A stretch of DNA of 64,000 nucleotides from Bacteroidota bacterium (lineage in GTDB: Bacteria; Bacteroidota; Bacteroidia; Sphingobacteriales; Sphingobacteriaceae). Shown here one piece after another: positions 52,969 through 64,000 of the stretch. A model generated the notes under the pieces. That model searched no databases and had not been told where the DNA came from. It saw nothing but the letters and a program-made list of their open reading frames with translations. Numbering within the stretch: position 1 is the stretch's first letter; each line of letters opens with the position of its first letter. The position numbers and the translations under genes were made by a program. The DNA lies in NCBI GenBank assembly GCA_026224775.1, contig JAMFRP010000022.1, positions 124,001 through 188,000 on the forward strand, read 5' to 3'.

Positions 52969-53355
52969 ATGGCAGCTAAAGCACGTTTTAAGGATACCGA
53001 TATGCAGGCAGTTATTGGCTGGGTATTACGTATTGGTGTAATTGTATCTATTAGTGTAGTATTTGTTGGCGGTGTTATATATATATCCAGGCATGGCGGC
53101 GCAATACCCGATTATTCAAAGTTTAACGGTGTGCCGGATTTTGTGCAACTACATGGTCTTATAAATGGAATTATTAACCTAAAGGGCAGATCAATAATAC
53201 AGGCGGGGATTATATTGCTTATTGCAACACCTATTCTCAGGATAGTGTTCTCAACCATAGGTTTTGTACTTGAAAAGGATTATTTATATATAGGTATAAG
53301 CCTTTTAGTATTGCTTATAATACTCATAAGCTCAATAAGCGGGCATGTGGGCTAG
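52969..53355 (+). CDS. DUF1634 small membrane protein
   Basis: 128 residues from the ATG at 52969, one base after the TauE stop; an upstream start would overlap TauE. Three hydrophobic segments (MQAVIGWVLRIGVIVSISVV, IIQAGIILLIATPILRIVF, YLYIGISLLVLLIILISSIS). DUF1634 is repeatedly found next to TauE/SafE and is presumably an accessory subunit. Confidence 0.85.
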   Translation: MAAKARFKDTDMQAVIGWVLRIGVIVSISVVFVGGVIYISRHGGAIPDYSKFNGVPDFVQLHGLINGIINLKGRSIIQAGIILLIATPILRIVFSTIGFVLEKDYLYIGISLLVLLIILISSISGHVG

Positions 53356-53361
53356 TCGGTC

Positions 53362-55788
53362 TTAGTTATCGTTAGTACTTGGACTCAATCTTTTTTGCCC
53401 ATCAGCATTTCCGCTGGACCGTTTATTATTTTGCACAGTCTGTTTACCAAAACGGTAAGTAAATGTAGCTGTTACAAAACGGCTGCCGGGTTTTTCAAAA
53501 CCGCTAAGATTAAGATTCTGATACTGTGAAGTGTATCTATAATCCTGCGAATTAAATATATCGCTTATAGACAGTTTTATACTGCCATTATCGTCCAAGA
53601 TTGACTTGCTGACTCCCGCTCGTGTAGACCACTCATCGGCATATTGTTTAATGCCGTAATAAGTTGGCGACTCCCAGCCTGTAAATAGTTCAGCCCGTAT
53701 GCTATTGGTAATAGTGAAGTTCTGAGTGACTTTTATTTCAAAATCCGTCGTTGCTTTATCAGGGTTACCGCTGTAATAAACATATCGCTGGTAAGATCCA
53801 TAAAAATACACATTGGCGTTCCACCATTTGGTAATATCAACTGGTAAAGTAGCCTCAGCATCATACTCATAACGTGTGCCTATATTACTTATAGTTGAGG
53901 TGAATACTTTAGTTGCATCATTCTGCTGAAATATAGGCACAAAGAAATCGTTTGTTACTTCTACGCTTAAATCTAATTTATATTTCTGTTTAAATACATC
54001 AGTTACCTGGTATGTTGTAAAATACTCTGGTTTTAAGAAGGTATTACCGGTGCTATAGGAGTATTCATCAACGTATGCTACAAAAGGGTTAAGATCCTGG
54101 TATTGCGGGCGTGTTAAACGACGATTGTAAGCCAATACAAAAGTGTTATCTTTATCTAACGGCTGTGTAATTTCCACATTGGGGAAAAGATCGAAATAGC
54201 TGTTGGAACTAGTCTTATTGGGATTAAGTGATTCGGCTAATGAAGTGGTTTGCTCTGCGCGAAGTCCTAATGAAATGCCGGTGTTATTAAACTTATCATC
54301 GTAATTAACATAGGCCGCATTAATTCGTTCATTGTAGGTGAAATGATCCGTTAATGATGGCACGGGAGTATAAACGGAATCAGCAGAAGACCGCTGTTGG
54401 AAATCAATCTTGTTATTACTATTTGCCTGATCATTTCGTAAACCAAGGCCAAGGGTACCTGTTTTAGATAATGCCTGGGTAAAATCTATTCTTTCTGACC
54501 TTACATTAATTTGAGATGGTGAATTATCTATATAAAAAAAAGGATCGCGATATTGTATGCCATCAGGATCAAAGAAATTATTCTCTAATAACTCAGTTGA
54601 GTATCTTCTATAGGTTGAATAGTCAAAATTGGCACTTAATGTAGTATTACTCTCCTTACCAAAACTGCCTTTATAATTAAAATCATAGTTAAGACTGGTA
54701 ATAGACCGATTGATATGAGAGTTTGTGGTAATATCAGAATCTAACACCCCTTGATTTAAAATATCTGTTGTATTACTTTTGTTAATATCAACTTGATTGT
54801 GATAACCATACATTAAAACACCTACAGTTTGTTTGGGGCTTAAATTATAATCTATCCCACCATTAAAACCGTTATTTAACAGGTGAGTAACACCCAAATA
54901 ATTTTCATTAAGAGCCGTTTGGCCTATTGTTCTATCAATATCAAGTACGCGCGGGGTTTTACTATCATTAAAATTATAGTTACCAAAGAAGTTTAAATTT
55001 TTCATCCGGTAATCCAGGTTTATACCTGAATTTAATTTATAATCCTGACCGGCGGCGGCACTTTCAGTAATATTTGCCTTAAAACCGTAATCCTTGCTCT
55101 TTTTTAATATGATATTGATAACTCCACCACCAGATGCATCATATCGGGCCGGTGGGTTACTGATGATCTCGATCTGGCTTATCATACTGCTTTGATAGCT
55201 TTTCAGTAAATCTGCCAGTTGCTCATCGGTCAATTGCCCAATAGGTTTACCATCAATAGCTATCAGGGCTTTTTGGCCGCCTTTAACATAAATTCCGTTA
55301 TCTAAAATGCGCACCCCGGGTGCAGTACCTAATATATCGAAAACTGAATTGCCTGCGGCCAGTATACTCCTATCTACATTAAGTATAGTTTTATCCGGCC
55401 TAACTTCAATATAATCCCGTTTAGCTGTAATTGTTACTTCTTTTAAATCATTGGTTGCGGGCAATAGCAAAACATCCGGTAAATGAATATTATTATTTAC
55501 AATTCGGATCAGTGAGCTATAAAACTTTTTGTAACCAAGCTTATTAATTAAAACTATATAATTACCCGGGGTAATACCTTTCAATTCAAATACACCTTGA
55601 TTATTACAAACAGTGGATTTCACAGCAGACGAATCGGAATGTTGAAGTAATGAGATTGTAGCGCCCTCGGCAAATAATGTATTGGTAACAATAACTCTAC
55701 CTGTAATAGAATAGCTACTCTGCGCGTACGAGAAGGAATATGTAATTGCGATGATTCCTGTTAAAAAGAATCCGGTTAAAAACTTCAT
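53362..55788 (-). CDS. TonB-dependent-receptor-like outer-membrane protein
   Basis: 808 residues with a signal peptide (1-22). A carboxypeptidase-like regulatory domain is at about 25-105 (SITGRVIVTNTLFAEGATISLLQHSDS, ITPGNYIVLINKLGYKKF), followed by a TonB plug (TILNVDRSILAAGNSVFDILGTAPGVRI, ASGGGVINIILKKSKD) and a barrel of the OMP_b-brl_3 type ending in FVTATFTYRFGKQT. It lacks the SusC signature and a SusD partner, so it is not a classical glycan importer. Substrate unknown. Convergent with the TauE/DUF1634 pair. Confidence 0.88.
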   Translation of the reverse strand: MKFLTGFFLTGIIAITYSFSYAQSSYSITGRVIVTNTLFAEGATISLLQHSDSSAVKSTVCNNQGVFELKGITPGNYIVLINKLGYKKFYSSLIRIVNNNIHLPDVLLLPATNDLKEVTITAKRDYIEVRPDKTILNVDRSILAAGNSVFDILGTAPGVRILDNGIYVKGGQKALIAIDGKPIGQLTDEQLADLLKSYQSSMISQIEIISNPPARYDASGGGVINIILKKSKDYGFKANITESAAAGQDYKLNSGINLDYRMKNLNFFGNYNFNDSKTPRVLDIDRTIGQTALNENYLGVTHLLNNGFNGGIDYNLSPKQTVGVLMYGYHNQVDINKSNTTDILNQGVLDSDITTNSHINRSITSLNYDFNYKGSFGKESNTTLSANFDYSTYRRYSTELLENNFFDPDGIQYRDPFFYIDNSPSQINVRSERIDFTQALSKTGTLGLGLRNDQANSNNKIDFQQRSSADSVYTPVPSLTDHFTYNERINAAYVNYDDKFNNTGISLGLRAEQTTSLAESLNPNKTSSNSYFDLFPNVEITQPLDKDNTFVLAYNRRLTRPQYQDLNPFVAYVDEYSYSTGNTFLKPEYFTTYQVTDVFKQKYKLDLSVEVTNDFFVPIFQQNDATKVFTSTISNIGTRYEYDAEATLPVDITKWWNANVYFYGSYQRYVYYSGNPDKATTDFEIKVTQNFTITNSIRAELFTGWESPTYYGIKQYADEWSTRAGVSKSILDDNGSIKLSISDIFNSQDYRYTSQYQNLNLSGFEKPGSRFVTATFTYRFGKQTVQNNKRSSGNADGQKRLSPSTNDN

Positions 55789-55971
55789 TAATGACTGCCA
55801 GTAAAAACTGCTATATTTTGTGTAAGGTAACTATAGTTAAACGCTAAGTTAATAATAAAAATTAACCGTGAAAAATTTTGACAGATAACTAATCATCCCG
55901 TTACTGCCTGAATATTCAAATAATCCTTAAATTAGTACGCTAATTAAGCCTATAAAGTGAAAAGATTTAAA

Positions 55972-57255
55972 ATGAGGAAATTTATTTTTTGTGTTACATT
56001 ACTATCATGTGCCGTTAAAATATGGGCACAAGCAGAACCTACCAGCTACCACATGGCTGTAAACAAATTTAAAACTTTTTACAATAGCAATCAGCCTGAT
56101 AGCGTGTATAGTATGTTTAGCCCTGACATGAAACAGGCCTTACCGCTTGATGTATTTAAAAGTACAACTACGCAGCTAAAATCGCAATTGGGCAATCTAA
56201 ACAAAACAGAATTTGTAAAATACAACCAGCCTCTTGGCATATATAAAGCAACTTTTCAAAATGATGCATTTCTATTAAATATTGCTTTAAATGCTAAAAA
56301 TCAGTTTACCGGTTTAAGGTTAACACCTAATACAGGTAATATAACTGCTAATAGCACACTTGATCCATCGTTGGTTGAAACACCTATCACAGTAAAAACA
56401 TTGGTTGGAACAATTTCGGGCACTTTAACTACACCTAAAGATGTATCAGGCAAAATCCCCGTGGTAATAATTATACCGGGTACAGGCCCTATTGATCGTG
56501 ATGGTAATAGTACTACTGGCTTAAACACAAATATGTACAAGTTATTGGCTTATGCATTAGGTAAAAGCGGAATCGCATCTGTACGTTATGATAGAAGAAT
56601 GGTTGGCCAAAGTACCTGCAACCAGAAAGAAAGTGAGCTAAGATTTGAGGATAATGTTGATGATGTTGTTAGCGTAATTGAGATGCTCACAAGTGATGAA
56701 CGTTTTTCAAAAATAGTTATAGCAGGCCATAGCGAAGGAGCATTAGTGGGCATACTGGCAACCACCGATGAACCTATAAAAGGGTTTATATCATTAGAGG
56801 GAGCAGGCTACCCGGGCGAAAAGATATTGATGGACCAAATGAAGAACCAACCGCAGTACATGGCTGATGGTATAAAAAACATATTGGATAGTTTAAAAAG
56901 GGGCAAAATAAATCCAAATGTAGACCCGCAATTATACTCTATTGCACGGCCGAGCGTACAGTTTTATATGATGTCGTGGTGTAGATATGATCCTACACAA
57001 GTAATAAGGAAATTAAAGATGCCGATACTTCTGATTCAAGGCACTACCGATTTACAGGTAACTGTTGATAATGGACAGAAGCTAAAAAGTGCAAAATCAA
57101 ACGCTAATTTAATGCTGATAAGGGGCATGAACTATGTGTTAAAAACAGCACCATTAGACAAAGAGGCAAACTTGGCTACCTATAAACAACCCGACCTACC
57201 ACTTAATACAGAAATGGTAACGGATATAGTTGATTTTATACAAAAGTTAAAATAA
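55972..57255 (+). CDS. DUF3887 plus alpha/beta hydrolase fusion protein, exported
   Basis: 427 residues from the ATG at 55972 (a GTG at 55957 would add five residues; the ATG gives a normal signal peptide, MRKFIFCVTLLSCAVKIWAQ). Residues about 20-110 are DUF3887-like (AVNKFKTFYNSNQPDSVYSMFSPDMKQALP). From about 135 it is an alpha/beta hydrolase: PVVIIIPGTGPIDRDGN, nucleophile Ser in IAGHSEGALVG, and MPILLIQGTTDLQVTVDN. A late His is not obvious: the usual GMNH is GMNY, so a different residue must complete the triad. Substrate unknown. Confidence 0.85.
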   Translation: MRKFIFCVTLLSCAVKIWAQAEPTSYHMAVNKFKTFYNSNQPDSVYSMFSPDMKQALPLDVFKSTTTQLKSQLGNLNKTEFVKYNQPLGIYKATFQNDAFLLNIALNAKNQFTGLRLTPNTGNITANSTLDPSLVETPITVKTLVGTISGTLTTPKDVSGKIPVVIIIPGTGPIDRDGNSTTGLNTNMYKLLAYALGKSGIASVRYDRRMVGQSTCNQKESELRFEDNVDDVVSVIEMLTSDERFSKIVIAGHSEGALVGILATTDEPIKGFISLEGAGYPGEKILMDQMKNQPQYMADGIKNILDSLKRGKINPNVDPQLYSIARPSVQFYMMSWCRYDPTQVIRKLKMPILLIQGTTDLQVTVDNGQKLKSAKSNANLMLIRGMNYVLKTAPLDKEANLATYKQPDLPLNTEMVTDIVDFIQKLK

Positions 57256-57262
57256 CGGTGTA

Positions 57263-57847
57263 TTAAACTATTTTAATTTGATAGGCGGTTAATAAGCCCG
57301 CTAATCCCTGTGAAGAGAAAATCGCGTTTTTGATGTTGTTAAGCTCAGGATAGATGATATAATTCTGGGCATCAACAAAATTGACTGAACTAAGATCGGT
57401 ACGATTAAAAACAGCTCCCATTAAATCTGATCCACTAAAAGATGAACCTGCCAAATTAGCCTGGCTAAAGGTTACTTCTTTTATGGATGATTTATAGAAT
57501 TGCGTTTTCGTCATTTTTCTGCCCATAAATGATGAATAATCCAATATGCATGAGTCAAATTTCACACCAAATAAAAAGCTAAGGCAATCACTAAAATTTA
57601 CACCCAGTATTTTACAATTGATAAAAGTTATATCATTAAGTGTAGCGCCGTTTAACGCGACCATAGACAGATTACAATCCTGAAAAGTACACTCTAAAAG
57701 TTTAGTGTGTGACAGATCAGTATCCGAAAGATCACATTTTTTGAATATACAGCTCTGAAATTCTCTATTTTTAATCGATTTTCCGGTATAACTTATACCT
57801 TCAAACGTTTTATTATCATGTGCCAAAGCTGTATTTAAAGTATCCAT
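57263..57847 (-). CDS. Pentapeptide repeat protein
   Basis: 194 residues from the ATG at 57847; a TTG five codons upstream is unlikely. Repeats of A(D/N)LXX-type quadrants are seen in CDLSDTDLSHTKLLECTFQDCNLSMVALNGA and SQANLAGSSFSGSDLMGAVFNRTDLSSVNF, which form a right-handed quadrilateral beta helix. Size and pattern resemble Qnr/MfpA/McbG-like proteins that mimic DNA, but nothing shows that activity here. Confidence 0.85.
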   Translation of the reverse strand: MDTLNTALAHDNKTFEGISYTGKSIKNREFQSCIFKKCDLSDTDLSHTKLLECTFQDCNLSMVALNGATLNDITFINCKILGVNFSDCLSFLFGVKFDSCILDYSSFMGRKMTKTQFYKSSIKEVTFSQANLAGSSFSGSDLMGAVFNRTDLSSVNFVDAQNYIIYPELNNIKNAIFSSQGLAGLLTAYQIKIV

Positions 57848-57882
57848 ATCTGTATACAGCAAAGATATAATTTAATTGCCTT

Positions 57883-58359
57883 TTACTTTTTCCATGCACC
57901 TAATAATCTTCTAATAATAACAATTTCGGCTATATGGTATGCGGCATGATCAGCCATTTGCAATGCTTCCAGTAAAATGGTTTGCCCGTTTCCACCCGGG
58001 ATTGGTTCATACAAATCACCCTTTTCAACAAGCGAAATAAATTCATCCCTGTCGCTGTTAATTTGCTGAATAGAATCCTTCCAGGTATCATCATCTGTTG
58101 GTGCTGTTTCTTTAGGCCAATATTCCTCGGGCCACTTTGGAGACTGATGATTAGGATCAATACAAAAATTCACCATATCCCATTGTGCAATTCTAATATG
58201 TTCAACCAACTGCCAAATACTGTAAGGCAAATTATCGGGTTTAACACCGCGCAAATCAGCAGGCAAACCAGCCAGTGCCTCTTTTAAATCAGCGTGCGCG
58301 CTACCACCCAGTAACAATTTTGATAATTCGGCAACTAATTTCTTATTCTGATTATCCAT
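57883..58359 (-). CDS. DinB-family metal-binding four-helix protein
   Basis: 158 residues. SIWQLVEHIRIAQWDMVNFC and ALQMADHAAYHIAEIVIIRRLLG carry the two of the three expected His of DinB/DfsB-type proteins, which bind Zn or Ni. Such proteins are stress-linked thiol transferases or of unknown role. It lies 35 bp upstream of the pentapeptide protein on the same strand and may be co-transcribed with it. Confidence 0.88.
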   Translation of the reverse strand: MDNQNKKLVAELSKLLLGGSAHADLKEALAGLPADLRGVKPDNLPYSIWQLVEHIRIAQWDMVNFCIDPNHQSPKWPEEYWPKETAPTDDDTWKDSIQQINSDRDEFISLVEKGDLYEPIPGGNGQTILLEALQMADHAAYHIAEIVIIRRLLGAWKK

Positions 58360-58522
58360 TGATGTAATTTTACTTAATAACAGCCATCCCGGTTTTTAGT
58401 TGCCAATATTTGATAATTTAAATCGCTACAACTATTGATTGCTTCTGCCGATTTTATTTGAAATGATTTTATTTCGGCTAAAAGTTTTAAGTTTACCTTT
58501 AAAAAATTAATTGATTTCCACT

Positions 58523-60295
58523 GTGAATAAAATAATCATACCACTCCTGCTTGCGGCTGCATTTTTTACAGGTTGTAAAAAAGATGGCTCTGTTGGGCCA
58601 GAAACAACTAAAGACGATGCCGCATTTACCGTTTATGAAGGTGCTTTTCTGGATGCGTTATGGAAACATGAACCGGATTGGGCAACATCGGTAGGATACC
58701 ATAAGTATGATAGCCTTTTATATGCCCCAAGCAATAAAACCCGCGACAAGATGCTTGATTTTGACAAAGTACAACTTGATTCACTGGATCATTACCCGGT
58801 AGAGAAATTATCGCAGGATAACAGGATAGATTATTATATAATCCAAAACCAATTGCAGTACTCGCAATGGCAAATTACCACCCTAAAACAATATATGTGG
58901 GACCCAAGCCAATATAATGTAATTGGCTCTTTTGCTACTATTTTAAATGAGCATTATGCACCGCTCGATAAGCGACTGCGTAATTTTTATGAAAAGATGG
59001 CTTTTATTCCCGAGTATTATAAAGAAGCGGAGAAGCAAATTAAAGACCCGGTTATTGAGCTTACTAATCTTGCAGAAGAACAGCTAACAGGTGGTTCAGG
59101 AGTTTTTGAAAAAGATTTCGCCGACTCATTAAGTAAAACCAAAATACCTGAAGCAGAAAAGAAATTAATGCTTGACCGGGCAACCGCATCAGTTACTGCC
59201 ATAAAAGGTTTTGTGGATTGGTTAAAAAATATGAAAAACGATCATCCACGCAGCTTCAGATTGGGTAAGGAGCTTTATGATGACAAGTTTAAATATGTGC
59301 TGCAATCACAATATACTTCGCAACAGGTATTTAACGCTGCAATGGAGCGCAAGAAATACGTGCATCGCGAAATGGCAAAACTCAGCAAACAGTTGTGGCC
59401 TAAGTATTTTGGCACCAAAGCAATGCCAAAAGACAGCCTTGATTTAATAGGCGAATTGTTGGATACTATCTCTACCCAGCACACCACAGTTGCAGAGTTT
59501 CAATCAACTATCGAGAATACAATACCTAAGTTAACCTCGTTCGTAAGAACAAAAGATCTGGTTACGCTTGATGCCTCAAAACCGTTAATCATTCGCAAAG
59601 AGCCCGCTTATATGGCTGGTGTAGCCGGTGCATCAATGAGTTCGCCTGGCCCTTATGATAAAGATGGAAACTCTTATTATAACGTTGGTAGTTTAGCGGG
59701 TTATTCACCTGAAAAAGCCGAAAGTTATTTACGCGAGTACAATAACTATACCCTGCAAATCCTCAGCATTCATGAAGCTATACCAGGCCATTATGTTCAG
59801 TTAATTTATGCAAATCAATCGCCGAGCTTAATAAAATCGGTATTGGGTAATAATGCCATGATTGAAGGATGGGCAGTTTATGGTGAACAAATGATGATAG
59901 ATAACGGCTATGACAGTACTGAACCTGAAATGAGGTTAATGTGGTACAAGTGGCATTTACGTTCGGTGTGTAATACAATTTTGGATTACGGCGTGCATGC
60001 AGGTGGTATGACTAAGCCAGATGCCATTAAACTACTAACTCATGAGGCCTTTCAACAACAAGCAGAAGCTGAGAATAAATGGATCCGTGTAACTGAAACC
60101 AGCGTACAGTTAGATTGCTATTTTACCGGCTACAAAGAGATAATGGATTTACGTGAAGCCTGGAAGAAAGATCAGGGAGATAAGTATAACCTGAAAGATT
60201 TTAACGAGAAGTTTTTAAGCTATGGCAGTGCCCCGGTTAAATATATTAAAGAGGCAATGATGAAAAAACAAACCACAACCAAGGATGCTAATTAG
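58523..60295 (+). CDS. DUF885 lipoprotein metallopeptidase-like protein
   Basis: 591 residues from a GTG at 58523; the TTG at 58511 is the other possible start, and no ATG is nearby. Lipobox FTGC gives a lipidated Cys about 17 residues in. The motif H417-E418-AIPGH and the following GWAVYGEQMM with a further Glu match the HExxGH-type site of DUF885, a gluzincin-like family that includes bacterial dipeptidases or aminopeptidases. It probably degrades peptides at the cell envelope. No neighbour suggests a specific role. Confidence 0.87.
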   Translation: MNKIIIPLLLAAAFFTGCKKDGSVGPETTKDDAAFTVYEGAFLDALWKHEPDWATSVGYHKYDSLLYAPSNKTRDKMLDFDKVQLDSLDHYPVEKLSQDNRIDYYIIQNQLQYSQWQITTLKQYMWDPSQYNVIGSFATILNEHYAPLDKRLRNFYEKMAFIPEYYKEAEKQIKDPVIELTNLAEEQLTGGSGVFEKDFADSLSKTKIPEAEKKLMLDRATASVTAIKGFVDWLKNMKNDHPRSFRLGKELYDDKFKYVLQSQYTSQQVFNAAMERKKYVHREMAKLSKQLWPKYFGTKAMPKDSLDLIGELLDTISTQHTTVAEFQSTIENTIPKLTSFVRTKDLVTLDASKPLIIRKEPAYMAGVAGASMSSPGPYDKDGNSYYNVGSLAGYSPEKAESYLREYNNYTLQILSIHEAIPGHYVQLIYANQSPSLIKSVLGNNAMIEGWAVYGEQMMIDNGYDSTEPEMRLMWYKWHLRSVCNTILDYGVHAGGMTKPDAIKLLTHEAFQQQAEAENKWIRVTETSVQLDCYFTGYKEIMDLREAWKKDQGDKYNLKDFNEKFLSYGSAPVKYIKEAMMKKQTTTKDAN

Positions 60296-60312
60296 TTTTA
60301 AATAAGCATATC

Positions 60313-60355
60313 TAAATAAGAAAGGCGATATAAAATATATCGCCTTTCTTATTTA
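60313..60355. terminator. Bidirectional terminator
   Basis: A 20-bp perfect stem with AAA loop (60313-60332 with 60336-60355), between convergent genes ending at 60295 and 60360. Confidence 0.85.
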
Positions 60356-60359
60356 ATAA

Positions 60360-60665
60360 TTATGACCAACGGCCGGCAACCCAAACATACCCTCTTGGAC
60401 GGTTAGCCCAGTGGCCTGCTATCCAAACAGCATGCGGGCGTGGAGGTAATGCCCAATAACCAGCCTGGTAAACATATCTACCACCCCTATTGGTCCATTC
60501 TTCAGCAACCCAAACGTGGCGGCGAGATGGAGCAGGAGGACGGGCAACAATAACCGTACGTGGGCGCGCAGGGCGTACTCTTACTATAATTTGTGCATTA
60601 CTTTTTACAGCGGTAAATAATGATACTGCCATAAATAACATTAAAACTTTACTTAGCTTTTTCAT
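60360..60665 (-). CDS. Exported YXWGXW-like tryptophan repeat protein
   Basis: 101 residues; signal peptide 1-24 (SNAQ). The remainder is Arg/Pro-rich with repeated W-x5-W units of the type HVWVAEEW, YQAGYWALPPRP, VWIAGHWANRP and VWVAGRW, as in PF12779. Such small proteins are found in many Bacteroidota and Proteobacteria; role unknown. Confidence 0.85.
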   Translation of the reverse strand: MKKLSKVLMLFMAVSLFTAVKSNAQIIVRVRPARPRTVIVARPPAPSRRHVWVAEEWTNRGGRYVYQAGYWALPPRPHAVWIAGHWANRPRGYVWVAGRWS

Positions 60666-60772
60666 AATAGATAATATTTGTTTTTATAATAATAGATACT
60701 TAAATCTAAAAATGGTTTAATTAAAACTTACTTTAGGGTATGGCTGTTTTTTGTTGGGGTTTGCGAATTAGC

Positions 60773-60808
60773 AAAAAAGGCGCTAGATTTTAACTATCGC
60801 CCTTTTAT
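60773..60808 (-). terminator. Terminator of the outer-membrane protein gene
   Basis: Read on the minus strand, a GGGCGATAG/CTAGCGCC stem with a 7-nt loop is followed by six T residues. Confidence 0.75.
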
Positions 60809-60825
60809 TCAAATACAACTGTTTA

Positions 60826-61599
60826 TTACCTGCCAAACGTTAACGCATAACCAATATCAGCAGTAGCGGCACCAGTGTTATTTTTACCATTTGCAGTACC
60901 TTTTTGGATATTTAAAAAGCCGTAATTTCCTCCCCCTTCAATAAAAATACTGCTTCGCTTTATTTTATAAGCGAGCCCCAGGTTACCCTCAACACCAAAG
61001 TTCACGTTGTTAAGCTGGGATTTAATATCATTATTGGCATCAAAAGACTTTTCGCCAAAAGGTAGCGGCTGCTGGCCTGATGCATCAGCATAAAATTCAC
61101 TTGAGCCGCTGGTCACCTGATGCGCCGAAACAAGCAAACCTAAAAATGGTCCTGCATCAATATAAATTCTAAAAGGCGATCGGTGAAAATTGTACCCAAA
61201 TTTTGCAAGGACGGGCAACATAAGGTAATTTAACTTAGCCTCGCTTTTATAATTCGCATACAAATATGTTGGCGGGGTTTGATTTTGTGCCTGATAATAC
61301 TCAGTTGCCTGTGAAGGTGTGGGGAATGCCTGTAAACCATCTTTTTTTCCTCCCTGAGATGAATATTCAAGCATTGGTTGTAATGAAAACAGATCGCTGA
61401 ATTTAAATTCGGCAAATATTCCCGCATCTGGCCCCTGCCGCGAGCTATAGCCGGTATTTAGGGGATTTTGCTCGCTACCGCCAGCCGTTAAATTAGGTAT
61501 ACTAATACCTCCGCGTACGCCTATTGCTATATCCTGAGCACTTGCATTAAAATAAGACAACAGACCTAAAACTAATAAGTACAAAATTGATTTTTTCAT
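60826..61599 (-). CDS. PorT-like outer-membrane beta-barrel protein
   Basis: 257 residues with signal peptide 1-21 (NASAQD). The eight-stranded-barrel pattern of outer-membrane beta-barrel PF13568 type proteins is visible: GVRGGISIPNLTAGG, GIFAEFKFSDLFSLQPMLEYSSQGGK, LNYLMLPVLAKFGY, YIDAGPFLGLLVSA and the C-terminal AATADIGYALTFGR. Role unknown; some relatives assist T9SS. Confidence 0.85.
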   Translation of the reverse strand: MKKSILYLLVLGLLSYFNASAQDIAIGVRGGISIPNLTAGGSEQNPLNTGYSSRQGPDAGIFAEFKFSDLFSLQPMLEYSSQGGKKDGLQAFPTPSQATEYYQAQNQTPPTYLYANYKSEAKLNYLMLPVLAKFGYNFHRSPFRIYIDAGPFLGLLVSAHQVTSGSSEFYADASGQQPLPFGEKSFDANNDIKSQLNNVNFGVEGNLGLAYKIKRSSIFIEGGGNYGFLNIQKGTANGKNNTGAATADIGYALTFGR

Positions 61600-61774
61600 A
61601 AAAACAAGATTTAAAGGTTACTTAAATTAGTTGACTGCATCAAAGTGAATTGATGCTTGCGTTCATTTATAGCAAATAGGAGTAAAATTACAAACGCTAA
61701 TATTTAACTATTTAGAATAAATTTGGTTTTAATCTTTAGTAGAATATTCGGTTTTAAACATCTCTACATACTAA

Positions 61775-63805
<2,031 letters not shown>

Positions 63806-63898
63806 TTTGTAATAAAAATGATATACATTAAACCTTATTAAGATTCACTCGTTTAACTAATAGGCATGTATATTTGCCCTCACCTATTATCTGTTAGT

Positions 63899-64000
63899 AT
63901 GTCTCAAATTTACCAAATACAATCAGCTATTTTTTGCGAACCCTGCAAAGAATGCGGCGCAAGGCCGGTTTTGAAATTAGAAAAATCACAATATACCGTA
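63899..64000 (+). CDS. Partial hypothetical protein with CxxCxxC
   Basis: 34 codons from the ATG at 63899 to the window edge, no stop. The start MSQIYQIQSAIFCEPCKECG has three Cys, possibly metal binding. Too little is present to identify the family; the ATG could belong to an untranslated stretch. Confidence 0.45.
   Translation, partial: MSQIYQIQSAIFCEPCKECGARPVLKLEKSQYTV

Noticed and set aside
57263..57847. Qnr-type quinolone-resistance gene
   Set aside because: Pentapeptide repeats alone do not support gyrase protection; no plasmid or mobile context.

Overview
The window looks like a chromosome segment of a Bacteroidota bacterium of the family Sphingobacteriaceae (Mucilaginibacter or Pedobacter-like; genus inferred from overall impression, not computed). 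The grounds are a SusC/SusD pair, GH2/GH27/GH88/GH92/GH95 enzymes with export signals, type IX secretion (T9SS) type B C-terminal domains next to PorP/SprF genes, AT-rich intergenic DNA and weak Shine-Dalgarno sequences.

Layout. (1) 1-12969, all minus strand: a tight glycan-degradation operon read from GH92 alpha-mannosidase-like, through a GH71/99-like protein with a ricin-type tail, a GH2, a two-domain esterase and a GH95 alpha-fucosidase, to a second GH2 cut by the window edge. (2) 13331-19191: a 1617-residue repeat-rich surface protein with a T9SS type B tail, followed by its PorP/SprF partner. (3) 19574-20787: a GH27 alpha-galactosidase broken by one frameshift in an A6 run. (4) 20814-25344: an SNF2-family helicase and a Tat-exported purple-acid-phosphatase-like enzyme. 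(5) 25765-28983: two lipoproteins, an ECF-type sigma factor and an overlapping membrane-anchored anti-sigma/beta-barrel-like protein. (6) 29146-43482: a complete uronic-acid polysaccharide utilisation locus (PUL). The left arm reads minus (YhcH-like, GH88, UxuA and two alginate-lyase-family genes). The right arm reads plus (LacI regulator, DUF4350-like protein, SusC, SusD and a third lyase-family gene). (7) 44238-49206: a T9SS-secreted GH13 amylase with Ig, starch-binding and lectin modules, a second PorP/SprF gene and a small unknown gene. (8) 49291-64000: mostly housekeeping and unlinked genes, including an oxidoreductase, GNAT, tRNA-Gln, class I aldolase, TauE/DUF1634, a TonB-type receptor, hydrolases, DNA ligase LigA and a partial gene at the right edge.

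How it works together. In the uronate PUL, SusCD would import oligouronides cut by surface or periplasmic lyases, GH88 would remove the unsaturated uronic acid, and UxuA would feed mannonate (from glucuronate) into the KDG route. LacI is the obvious local regulator. Three sites that align in register on a palindrome centred on CG lie in the YhcH/LacI divergent gap, upstream of the SusCD arm, and, as a perfect 34-bp palindrome, about 10 kb away upstream of the lipoprotein/sigma operon. This suggests one regulon joining the PUL to that signalling operon. Every gap between genes of the left arm, and the gap beyond its last gene, is filled by a related REP/MITE-like inverted-repeat element.

The most interesting items are the three in-register operator candidates, the duplicated cargo-hairpin-PorP/SprF modules, the REP/MITE elements filling one operon, the free-standing DUF4350-like and exported YhcH-like proteins, the sigma/anti-sigma-barrel pair and the A6 frameshift in GH27. 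I did not see a CRISPR array, prophage, transposase gene or classical defence island.
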